Shown here piece by piece: positions 16,865 to 25,401 of a stretch of 64,000 bases of DNA. Location: assembly GCA_963726785.1 (NCBI GenBank), contig CAVSDJ010000001.1, positions 558,001 through 622,000 on the forward strand. Reading direction: 5' to 3'. The position numbers and the translations under genes are program-made. Each line of letters opens with the position of its first letter. The stretch's first letter is position 1. A model generated the notes under the pieces. It searched no databases, was not told where the DNA came from, and saw only the letters and a list, made by a program, of their open reading frames with translations. This DNA comes from DATEKX01 sp963726785. GTDB lineage: Bacteria; Acidobacteriota; Blastocatellia; UBA7656.

Positions 16865-18097
16865 TGCGCGCATTGTACTTCGACTGTTTCGCGGGCGTGA
16901 GCGGCGACATGATAATCGGCGCGCTCATTGATCTGGGAGTTGACCTTGATGAGTTAAATAATCAGTTATCATCGCTCGGATTGAGCGCCTATCAAGTGAA
17001 AGCCGAGCGCGTGAAACGCAGCGGCATTGCGGCTGTCAAATTCAACGTCGAAGTTGACGAAGGCAAGCAGCCTGCGCGCAAGCTCGCAGACATTTCGGAG
17101 ATCATCAACCGATCAGAGTTGAGCGCGCAGGTGAAAGCTCGATCAATTCAGATATTCGAGCGATTGGCCGAAGCCGAAGCGCACGTTCACGGTTCGACGC
17201 GCGAGCAAGTGCATTTTCATGAAGTCGGCGCGGTTGATTCGATCATTGATACTGTCGGCGCGATGATAGGGCTTGAGATGCTCGGCGTAGATCGCTTCTT
17301 CGCATCGCCGCTCAGGCTTGGGCACGGCTCTGTTCAAACGCAGCACGGCTTGATGCCTGTTCCCGCGCCCGCTACGGCAGAGCTTGTGCGCGGCGTGCCC
17401 GTTTACGCGGGAGAGATCGAAGGCGAATTCGTCACTCCGACCGGCGCGGCCATCCTGACTGTCTTTGTGCGAAAGTTTCGGCCCACTGCCCGAAATAAAG
17501 ATAACTCGCGCGGGCTACGGCGCAGGCTCGCGCGACCCGAAAGGGTTCCCTAATGCGCTCCGAATTGTGATGGGCGATGTTTCAGAATCAAACGCGAAGG
17601 TTGAAAATGAATCGCGTCATCTAAGCGACAGCGTTATGGTTGTTGAAACGAACATAGACGATATGAACCCGCAGGCTTACGGGTTCGTAATGGAAAGAGC
17701 TTTTGCGCTCGGCGCGCTGGACGTTTTCATTATTGCGGCGCAGATGAAGAAAGCGAGGCCGGGCACGCTGCTGACTGTGCTGTGTGAACCGGCAAAGACC
17801 GATTCGATCATCGAGATGCTGCTTGCGGAAACGACTACGCTCGGCGTTCGATATTACGAAGCGAAGCGGCAGATGCTTGAGCGCGCGATTGAAACTGTTG
17901 AAACAGAGTATGGCACTGTTCGTATGAAGGTGGCGCGGGCGGGTGATCGCACGCTACACTTTTTACCGGAGTATGATGATTGCGCGCGACTTGCCGCAGG
18001 ATATGGGAAGCCTGTGATCGAAGTGCAGTCAGCCGCAACAGCCGCATATCGTGAGAGGATGAAGAGAAGCGCACGCAATGGCGAATTCAAAGAATAA
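16864..18097 (+). pseudogene. larC: Nickel-pincer cofactor biosynthesis protein LarC, split by a +1 frame change
   Basis: Two frames (16864 to about 17465, then to 18097) give about 410 residues of LarC, the CTP-dependent nickel insertase that completes the pincer cofactor of lactate racemase-type enzymes. Part 1 shows the starting motif YFDCFAGVSGDMIIGALIDLG, HFHEVGAVDSIIDTVGA and EFVTPTGAAIL. Part 2 shows GYGAGSRDPKGFPNALRIV, VETNIDDMNPQ, ARPGTLLTVLC and TTTLGVRYYEAKR. The break is at a TTT run near 17464-17466; removing one T restores V-L-C-E-S-F-G-P-L-P. LarC is made by programmed frameshifting from larC1/larC2 in some bacteria, so the break may be functional, but similar breaks in neighbouring genes argue for sequence error. 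No larB or larE is in the window. Confidence 0.9.
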
Positions 18098-18695
18098 CGA
18101 CATCGCACACAAGCCGAAAAGAACTTCCGTTGATCTGGAAAAGATTGAAGCGGGCGTGCGAATGATACTTGAAGGAATCGGCGAAGACCCTGATCGTCCC
18201 GGACTTCAGGGCACGCCGCGCCGCGTTGCGCTGATGTACGAAGAGATTTGCGCGGGATTGTATAACGACCCGCGCGAGTTCATTCACGTCCTTCCGGCTG
18301 AAACGCATGACGAGATGGTTATTGTGAAAGACATTCCGATATATTCCGTCTGCGAGCATCATTTGCTCCCGTTCGTCGGGGTCGCGCACATCGCGTATAT
18401 CCCGAAAGGCGGGCGCATAGTCGGGCTGTCGAAGCTCGCGCGCGTGGCTGATACTCTAGCCAAAAAGCCGCAGCTTCAAGAGCGACTCACAACTCAAATA
18501 GCAGACCTCCTCTACGAAGAGCTTAGCGCGACCGGCGTGATGGTCGTCATCGAAGCCGCGCATATGTGCATGGAGATGCGCGGCGTGAAGAAGCCCGGCT
18601 CGAAAACCATCACGAGCGCCTTGCGCGGTGGATTCCTCAAAGACCCGCGCACGCGCAACGAGGCTATGTCTCTGATTCGTGATAATCACAAATAA
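18078..18695 (+). CDS. folE: GTP cyclohydrolase I
   Basis: 205 residues, full length. It converts GTP to 7,8-dihydroneopterin triphosphate, the first step to folate and pterins. Visible signatures: DRPGLQGTPRRVALMYEE, SVCEHHLLPFVGVAHIAYIP with zinc ligands Cys and His, GLSKLARVADTLAKKPQLQERL, and EAAHMCMEMRGVKKPGS with the third zinc ligand Cys. The ATG overlaps the end of larC by 20 bp, so it is co-transcribed in a sirtuin-larC-folE run. Confidence 0.97.
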   Translation: MANSKNNDIAHKPKRTSVDLEKIEAGVRMILEGIGEDPDRPGLQGTPRRVALMYEEICAGLYNDPREFIHVLPAETHDEMVIVKDIPIYSVCEHHLLPFVGVAHIAYIPKGGRIVGLSKLARVADTLAKKPQLQERLTTQIADLLYEELSATGVMVVIEAAHMCMEMRGVKKPGSKTITSALRGGFLKDPRTRNEAMSLIRDNHK

Positions 18696-18773
18696 AGGCA
18701 ATTGCAAACTACGGTTTGAATCAAACGCAAGATTGAAGCAGGTAGTTTGAAACTGGAAAACCGAAGACTGATT

Positions 18774-20801
18774 ATGGCAGAAACTTTTTACATAACGACA
18801 CCGATCTATTACGCAAACTCGAAGCCGCACATAGGTCACGCCTACACGACGATGGTTGCGGATTCGATCACGCGCTTCAAACGGCAACGCGGGATTGATA
18901 CGTTCTTTCTTACGGGAACCGACGAGCACGGAATAAATATCGAACGCGCGGCTGCCGAGCGCGGCATTCCGATCAGCGAACATGTTGATGAAATGGTCAA
19001 AGAGTTTCAAACGGCGTTCGCTTCGCTCAACATAAACTACGACCGCTGGATTCGCACAATCGACCCTGCGCACGAAAGCGCTGTGCAGAAGTTGTGGCAG
19101 ATTCTTTTAGAGCGTGGCTACATCTACAAGGGATATTACGATGGCTGGTTCTGCGGCAATTGCAACGAGTTCAAAGATGTCGAAGAGGATGTAGAAAACC
19201 CGCTGTGCCCGCTGCACGACCGCCCGCTCGACAAAGTTTCAGAAGAGAGTTACTTCTTCAAACTCTCTGAGTTTCAACAGCCCTTGCTTGATCTGTATGA
19301 CTCTACACCTAGCTTCGTTCAACCTGATTCGCGTCGCAATGAAGTCCGCTCTTTCGTTGCGGGCGGGCTGAAAGATTTGTCTGTCAGCAGAGTCACGGTC
19401 AAGTGGGGGATTCTTGTGCCGGGCGACGAGAAGCATACTATCTACGTATGGCTCGATGCGCTGTCGAATTACATCACGGCTATGGGTTGGGGCAATGACA
19501 AATACGATGGCTTTGATCGATACTGGCCCGCGCTTCATCTTGTCGGCAAAGACATACTGAGGTTCCATACGGTCTACTGGCCCGCATTCCTGATGGCCGC
19601 AGGCATCAAGTTGCCGCGAGGCATTCACGCTCACGGGATGTTGCTTATGGGCGGGCGCAAGATGTCGAAGACTATCGGGAACGTCATCAGGGTTCACGAG
19701 CTTCTTCGATACTTTACTGCGGACATGATTCGCTACTTCATTCTGCGCGAAGTTTCGTTCGGGCAAGACGGTCATATATCTTACGAAGCTTTAATTGATC
19801 GCGTGAATTCAGACCTCGCAGATGGACTGGGCAATCTTGCGAGCCGCACGTTGACGATGGTGAGAAACTATTTCGATGGCCGTCCCCCGCGTTTGTTTAA
19901 CGAGACGGCGCAAGATGAGGCGGATGTTCGAGAGCGCATCCGCGAGGCGAAGCAGAAGTTCGATGAAGAATTCAACGCCATGAATTTCTCGCGCGGGCTT
20001 GAAGCAGCGTGGGCCGGAATTGCCCGCGTGGACAAGTTCATCACGGACAACACACCGTGGAAGCTCGCCAAAGACCCGTCTGAACGCGAGCGGCTGGAAA
20101 GCGTGATTGCGGTTGCATACGAAGGCTTGCGCCATCTGGTTTTGCTTGTCGCTCCTGCATTGCCCGAAAGCGCAAGAGAGATTTGGCGGCAGATGGGGCT
20201 TGCGGGCGACCCGCTTGAAATCAATCCCAATACGACTGTGTGGGGCGAATCGCTGGACATATCATCGATTGAAAAAGTCAGTCCGGCATTTCCGAAACTC
20301 AACAAGGAAAAGATTATGTCAGAGATAGAAAATCAAAATGAGCAGACCGCAGCAGCAACTGAAACGGCAAGCTCTCAAACACAGCAGCCTGCCGCACCCG
20401 ATACAGAAAAGGTAGAGGCGGCGGCAAACACAGCGGGCGCGACTCAGGCCGTAGCGCCGCCAACTGCCAGCCCGATTCAGATAGATGACTTTGTAAAAGT
20501 AGAGTTGCGCGCAGCGACTGTGCTCGAAGCCGAGCGCGTGCCGAAGGCAGACAAGCTGTTGCGATTGCTGATTGATGTCGGAGAAACCGAGCCGCGCCAG
20601 ATACTCGCAGGCATCGCACAGCACTACGCGCCCGAAGATGTCGTCGGGCGCAAGATCATCGTCGTTGCTAATCTCGCGCCGCGCAAGCTGCGAGGGCTGG
20701 AATCGAACGGTATGTTATTGGCCGCGTCGGTTGGTGAAGACGGACGACCCGTGCTCGCCACTTTTGGTGAAGATGTGCCTAACGGCACACGGTTAAAGTA
20801 A
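18774..20801 (+). CDS. metG: Methionyl-tRNA synthetase with C-terminal tRNA-binding domain
   Basis: 675 residues from ATG 18774; the frame also opens at TTG 18747, which lacks support. Class I motifs: PIYYANSKPHIGHAYTT (HIGH) near the start and GRKMSKTIGNV (KMSKS). A single zinc knuckle reads CGNC ... CPLH, the Thermus-type arrangement. The anticodon-binding helical domain follows, then a Glu/Thr/Ala-rich linker (about residues 515-560) and a Trbp111-like OB-fold (IQIDDFVKVELRAATVLEAE ... LAPRKLRGLESNGM) for dimerisation and tRNA binding. It is intact, which contrasts with argS. Confidence 0.97.
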   Translation: MAETFYITTPIYYANSKPHIGHAYTTMVADSITRFKRQRGIDTFFLTGTDEHGINIERAAAERGIPISEHVDEMVKEFQTAFASLNINYDRWIRTIDPAHESAVQKLWQILLERGYIYKGYYDGWFCGNCNEFKDVEEDVENPLCPLHDRPLDKVSEESYFFKLSEFQQPLLDLYDSTPSFVQPDSRRNEVRSFVAGGLKDLSVSRVTVKWGILVPGDEKHTIYVWLDALSNYITAMGWGNDKYDGFDRYWPALHLVGKDILRFHTVYWPAFLMAAGIKLPRGIHAHGMLLMGGRKMSKTIGNVIRVHELLRYFTADMIRYFILREVSFGQDGHISYEALIDRVNSDLADGLGNLASRTLTMVRNYFDGRPPRLFNETAQDEADVRERIREAKQKFDEEFNAMNFSRGLEAAWAGIARVDKFITDNTPWKLAKDPSERERLESVIAVAYEGLRHLVLLVAPALPESAREIWRQMGLAGDPLEINPNTTVWGESLDISSIEKVSPAFPKLNKEKIMSEIENQNEQTAAATETASSQTQQPAAPDTEKVEAAANTAGATQAVAPPTASPIQIDDFVKVELRAATVLEAERVPKADKLLRLLIDVGETEPRQILAGIAQHYAPEDVVGRKIIVVANLAPRKLRGLESNGMLLAASVGEDGRPVLATFGEDVPNGTRLK

Positions 20802-20840
20802 TGACGGTGCGCGATTGATCTCAGAACCTATTGGGGCAAA

Positions 20841-20992
20841 AGCTCCGTAGGAGCGACCTGTCTATAGCAACAACCGAGCGAGAGATTTGTAGCTCCGTAG
20901 GAGCGACCTGATTAATCTAAAGGTCGCTTCTACGGAGCTACAGAAAATATTACGGATGCTTTAACTATAGACAGGTCGTCCCTAACGGGACT
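20841..20992. repeat. Composite palindromic element, family B copy 1 (152 bp)
   Basis: Outer segments AGCTCCGTAGGAGCGACCTG (20841-20860) and its diverged inverse ending CCCTAACGGGACT (to 20992) share the GACCTGTCTATAG core in inverted orientation. The inner part is a second palindrome: TAGCTCCGTAGGAGCGACCT (from 20890) against AGGTCGCTTCTACGGAGCTA (to 20940). The same architecture recurs at 33340-33490. It follows metG. Confidence 0.85.
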
Positions 20993-21055
20993 AATGAATC
21001 TTCTCGCATCAATTTGCGAGAAGATCAAGCTTTCAATTCCCACTCGCCCTTCAAT

Positions 21056-21880
21056 TCAATAATAAGCGATCTTACGATAAGTAATTTCGACCGGCTCGGT
21101 TTCCGTTTTTCCTTCGCTGTCAATCAGCCGGGCGGTCGTTCGCTTTATCCAGTTGCCCTTGGAATCGAATTCATAGGAATGACTTTCTTTTCCTACCGCC
21201 TCATCTTTCGCGTTGTACTTTGACGTTTCAACCCGGTTTCCTTTTTCATCGAGCGTGTAGACATATCTCGTGTCAATTGAACCATCCGCGTAGTAGCGAG
21301 CTTCATCTTTCTTGTTTCCGTTTTCGTCGTAAGCATATGTCCAGCGATCTACCACTGAGCCTTTCCCGTTAAAGACAGTACGCTCAGAAACTTGCCTGTC
21401 ATCATTGTAGGTATAAATGTTTTTGTTGCGCATCAAGCCATCCGCGTCATACTCGGACCATTCAATCAGGTTTTCTTCTGTATCATATTTGAACTCTCGC
21501 TTCGTTCGCAGCGTCTCATTCGGAGCATAAACGCCGCGCTCTTTCTTTCTCCCATTGCCATCGAATATGTATCGAGCGGTGTAGAGAGGCGCGTCATCAG
21601 CCGCCGTGTATCTCTCTTCAGTCATGCGACCCTTTGCATCATACGTTTTTGTTTCTACTACCTCCCTTGGACCTTCAATGTAATCACCGGACTGCCTAAT
21701 CATTTTTGAAGTCTCGATGCGAACGCTTTGCACTGAGCCTGCGAGGCCGTCTTGCTTCCTATCACTGTGCGCCGCGTCATAGCTGCCCTGACGACAACAG
21801 GTGAAAAGAAGCGTTGAAGCGAGAATAAGAAATAATTTCCGGACGATTTTGTTGTTACGATGTTCGTGGCTTAAGATCAT
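21056..21880 (-). CDS. Lipoprotein with YD/RHS-like repeats
   Basis: About 274 residues from ATG 21880 (a longer frame to 21943 adds an unlikely cytoplasmic leader). The signal peptide ends in a lipobox-like LFTCC. The body holds about eight short repeats of the YD type (TYDAKGRMTEERY, IFDGNGRKKERGVY, YNDDRQVSERTVF, AYDENGNKKDEARY, TLDEKGNRVETSKY, EFDSKGNWIKRT). Such repeats form beta-strand wraps in RHS and related surface proteins; this is a short stand-alone version without toxin domain. Likely an outer-membrane or periplasmic lipoprotein. Function unknown. Confidence 0.75.
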   Translation of the reverse strand: MILSHEHRNNKIVRKLFLILASTLLFTCCRQGSYDAAHSDRKQDGLAGSVQSVRIETSKMIRQSGDYIEGPREVVETKTYDAKGRMTEERYTAADDAPLYTARYIFDGNGRKKERGVYAPNETLRTKREFKYDTEENLIEWSEYDADGLMRNKNIYTYNDDRQVSERTVFNGKGSVVDRWTYAYDENGNKKDEARYYADGSIDTRYVYTLDEKGNRVETSKYNAKDEAVGKESHSYEFDSKGNWIKRTTARLIDSEGKTETEPVEITYRKIAYY

Positions 21881-21943
21881 AGCGAATTTTGGAGTCCCCC
21901 TTTTTTCGTTGTTGCCATAATAGTCTCCGAACCTTTCAAGCAT

Positions 21944-22403
21944 TTAGATTCATGCCAGTAATCCTGTCCTGGACGGATTAGTTAACAGAATTAGTTGGCG
22001 CATTAATTTATACATGAATGTCTCAGGATTACGCCTTTGTTACTCAGTGATAGTCTTCGTTTCATCTATAACGCCTCATACTGATACTCAATTACGGCGG
22101 CCTCTTTATTGCTAAGAAGCTGACCGCATTTCGGGTCCACGATGAACGGCAAAGCAAAAATCCAATAAGCTCTCGTGAGTCGTAGTCTATAGCGGACGCC
22201 ATAAAACCGTTAACTTCCTACCGTATGACCGAAAGGGGATAACGAGCAAGTAGGGTTAGGGAAGAATCAAACAAAGCCTGTCTCTTGCGCGCGAATCATT
22301 ACTTGTTTCGCGTTGCTCTAAACATAAATCCAATTCAATTGAGCCACATTGTGTGCGCTTGTGGACATAGTAGAAGTGTACTCATTATCCAAAGGAGAAA
22401 AAG
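21944..22403. other. Long intergenic region
   Basis: About 460 bp between divergent genes. No ORF with coding character, no RNA gene and no repeat of the families seen elsewhere. An AAAGGAG SD at about 22390-22396 serves the DUF4331 gene. Promoters are presumably here, but I could not pick a convincing -35/-10 pair. Confidence 0.4.
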
Positions 22404-23951
22404 ATGCGAAAGCCAGTTAGAAATAAGCTTTTCGCCCTTATCACTCTTTTCGCCCTGACAGCCGCGCTGCTTATCAGCGAGCCGTCGTTCAAGACTGCGC
22501 AGGCGTCGAGCCATCGCGAAGCGCCATTGTCAAAGCTTGATCCAACGGGAGACAACACGGACGTTTATGTATTTCGCAGCACCGAAGCCGGTCGAAGCGG
22601 CTTTGTGACATTAATCGCTAACTTCATACCATTCGAAGAACCAGCAGGAGGCCCGCACTTCTACAGGTTTGACGACGCCGCTACTTACAACATCAAGGTG
22701 GACAACAATGGCGACGGCTTTGAAGACTTAACATTTGAGTTCCAGTTCACAACTCGATTTGTGAACTGGGATATTGTTCTCGGCCAGGCCTCGCCTAACC
22801 AGGCTCTTGCGGGAACGGGCGGAATTGATCCGTTGATTACTTCGCTCACAGACCCCGATTATAACGAGCCACAAACTTACGTAGTCAGGCAGGTTAATGG
22901 CTTCCGCTCCGGGCGCGGCAGGCTCAACAATTCCGTTGAACTTGGCCGTGACTTCATCGTGCCGCCCGACAACATAGGCGTGCGCACGACGCCGAATTAT
23001 GAGACGGCGCTGGCTCAACCCGCCATCTTCAACCTGTCGAATGGCGGTCGCGTTTTCGCAGGCCAGCGCGACGAAGGGTTTTACATTGATGTTGAAAGCA
23101 TTTTTGATACGCTCAATCTCGCATCGCTGGGCGATACGGGCGGAACGGATACGACAGCAGGATTCAACGTTCACAGCATCGCAATCGAAGTGCCGATTTC
23201 GGTTTTGACTCGCAACGGCAGCACGCCGACCGATCCGCTTGACACGAACGCTGTCATCGGCGTGTGGTCTACGGTTGAGCGCAATACTTTCAACAGGCAA
23301 GGGCGTCCGATTCCTCCGTTTATTCAGGTTTCGCGATTGGGCAATCCGCTCGTCAACGAAGTAGTAGTCCCGCTGAGATTGAAAGACACATTCAATTCTT
23401 CGACGCCGCCAAATGACCAGGTATTAGCTCCTTTCATACTTGATCCGCAATTGCCCAAGCTGATTCAGGCAGTGCTTGCGGCGGGTGGCACTAACATCAA
23501 CATTCCTGCTGCTCCTCGTAACGATCTGGTTGCGATCTTCGGAACGGGCATTCCGGCAGGACTCGTTCCCGGCTTCCAGAATTTTCTATCGAACGGACAA
23601 CCACACGAATACCAGCGTCTCAACGTAGCTATTCCCCCGACAGCAGAAGCAAGTCGCAGCCGTCTTGGACTGCTGGGCGGAGATGCCGCAGGCTATCCGA
23701 ACGGGCGGCGAGTTGGAGACGACGTTGTTGATATATCATTGCGCGCGGTGCTGGGTGGAACTCCGTTCAATCCGAACAATCCAGCGCCCGGCGTTGCCAA
23801 TCCGTTCAACGTTGCGCCAAACAATACGGTCGGCGATGGCGTAGATCGCAACGATGTATCTTACCTCGACCGCTTCCCTTATCTCGGAACTCCGCACTCC
23901 GGCAATGCAGCCGGAAACGCGGCTCCGCACCAACATCACGTTCAACGCTAA
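22404..23951 (+). CDS. Secreted DUF4331-family protein
   Basis: 515 residues. Signal peptide about residues 1-34, then the family opening SSHREAPLSKLDPTGDNTDVYVF and a long beta-rich domain (FYRFDDAATYNIKVDNNGDGFEDLTFEF). The C-terminus is His-rich and ends in HQHHVQR after YLDRFPYLGTPHSG. DUF4331 has no assigned biochemical function. It is first of three genes with a TPR protein and a nickel/cobalt permease. The His-containing tail and Asp-rich loops suggest divalent-metal binding, which is inference. Confidence 0.88.
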   Translation: MRKPVRNKLFALITLFALTAALLISEPSFKTAQASSHREAPLSKLDPTGDNTDVYVFRSTEAGRSGFVTLIANFIPFEEPAGGPHFYRFDDAATYNIKVDNNGDGFEDLTFEFQFTTRFVNWDIVLGQASPNQALAGTGGIDPLITSLTDPDYNEPQTYVVRQVNGFRSGRGRLNNSVELGRDFIVPPDNIGVRTTPNYETALAQPAIFNLSNGGRVFAGQRDEGFYIDVESIFDTLNLASLGDTGGTDTTAGFNVHSIAIEVPISVLTRNGSTPTDPLDTNAVIGVWSTVERNTFNRQGRPIPPFIQVSRLGNPLVNEVVVPLRLKDTFNSSTPPNDQVLAPFILDPQLPKLIQAVLAAGGTNINIPAAPRNDLVAIFGTGIPAGLVPGFQNFLSNGQPHEYQRLNVAIPPTAEASRSRLGLLGGDAAGYPNGRRVGDDVVDISLRAVLGGTPFNPNNPAPGVANPFNVAPNNTVGDGVDRNDVSYLDRFPYLGTPHSGNAAGNAAPHQHHVQR

Positions 23952-23967
23952 TAACTGACTAACAGAA

Positions 23968-23999
23968 GATGGTGAGCAGTCTGTTTGCTGCTCACCATC
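23968..23999 (+). terminator. Perfect 12-bp hairpin between DUF4331 and TPR genes
   Basis: GATGGTGAGCAG (23968-23979), 8-nt loop, CTGCTCACCATC (23988-23999). No T-run follows, so it may be a partial terminator or an mRNA-stabilising hairpin that sets the ratio of the first gene to the two downstream genes. Confidence 0.5.
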
Positions 24000-24018
24000 A
24001 ACTAAGATCACCCGAATC

Positions 24019-25352
24019 ATGAAAGCAATCAGGTTCAACAGAGTTTTGCTTATTCTCGCATCGCTGGCGGTCGCGGGTTTTGCCGTATTCGGCATTCGAG
24101 CGGCTCTTTCGCGCACGCAACCGTTGGACGAAGCGCGTCGCACGCTTTTGCCCGTCAGAGCGGAAGCAACATTAGCCGATAAACAGATGCAAAAGGGCGA
24201 AGCGATGATCAGACGCGCGCCGTCAGAGCCTGACGGGTACAACCTGCTTTGCGCTGCTTACATACAGAAAGCGCGCGACACGGGCGATTTCACTTTCAAC
24301 GCGAAAGCGGAAACTGCTCTCAATCATTCTTTCGCTGTGGCTGCTGACAACTACGATGCAATCAAGCTGAAGGCCACTCTGCTGCTTACCTATCATCGCT
24401 TCGGCGAAGCGTTTGAAGTTGCGCGCCGCGCCCGTGTCTTGCAGCCCAAAGATCACACGATATATGGCGCGCTGACGGATGCGCTCGTCGAGCTTGGCCG
24501 ATACGACGAAGCAGATGACGCAGTGGAAACCATGATCGACTCAAGCCGGATGCTTCGTCTTACGCTCGGCTGTCTTACATCTATTCGCTGCGCGGCGATA
24601 CGGACGGAGCGATTGAAGTCATGCGCGCTGCCGTCAAATCTTCAACACGGCAGGATGCCGAAGGGTACGCATGGTATCGCGCTCATCTGGGCGAAGAGTT
24701 AATGAAGGCTGGCAGGCTTAAAGAAGCGGAGCGGGAGTTTGATTTCGCGCTCGAAGCTTTTCCGAATTACCCCATTGCGCTTGCCGCGAAAGCTCGCGCC
24801 CGTGTCGCCGCAAATGATTTGAATTCTGCCGTCGAGCTTTACAAGCAATCGCAAGAGCGCGTTCCACTGCCAGACACAGCCATCGCGCTCGGTGATTTAT
24901 ATGCGAAGCTGGGCCAAATGGATGAAGCTCGAAAGCAGTACGACCTGGTTGAATTCATCGAGCAATCCAGCACCGCAGGCGCAGCGACTTATTCGCGGCA
25001 ACTGGCACTGTTCTGGGCGAATCACGATAAGAAGCTCGACGAGGCTCTGCGAATCGCGCAAAGCGAACGAGCCGGGCGCGCTGACATTTACACCTGCGAT
25101 GTTCTGGCGTGGTGTCTCTATAAAACAAATGATCTAAAGGGAGCAAAGAAAGCGATTGATGAAGCGTTGAGGCTGGGGACTCGCGATGCGTTGCTTCATT
25201 ATCACGCCGGAATGATTTACGAAAAGCTTGGCGATCAATCGACCGCCATAAAACACTTGAGCCGCGCTCTTGAGATCAACCCGTCATTCGATATTCTTCA
25301 AGCAGATGTCGCGAGACAGAAACTCGAAGAGATTCAAACCAGGAAGCGATGA
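24019..25352 (+). pseudogene. Tetratricopeptide-repeat protein, one frameshift
   Basis: Two frames (24019 to about 24545, then to 25352) reconstruct about 443 residues: an N-terminal membrane helix (VLLILASLAVAGFAVFGIRA), then about nine TPR-like units such as AEREFDFALEAFPNYPIALAAKARARVA, DTAIALGDLYAKLGQMDEARKQY and AIKHLSRALEINPSF. Adding or dropping one base near 24545 yields K-P-D-A-S-S-Y-A-R-L. The repeats should form a periplasmic protein-binding solenoid. Placed between the DUF4331 protein and the permease, it is a candidate scaffold for them. Confidence 0.82.
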
Positions 25353-25401
25353 TTGATCTCTATCTGCAATTTTCATTGCAGCGATTCTGAAAAAGGACTT
25401 T

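Noticed and set aside
20841..20992. Possible CRISPR array
   Set aside because: Only inverted units without regularly spaced direct repeats or unique spacers, and no cas genes in the window.
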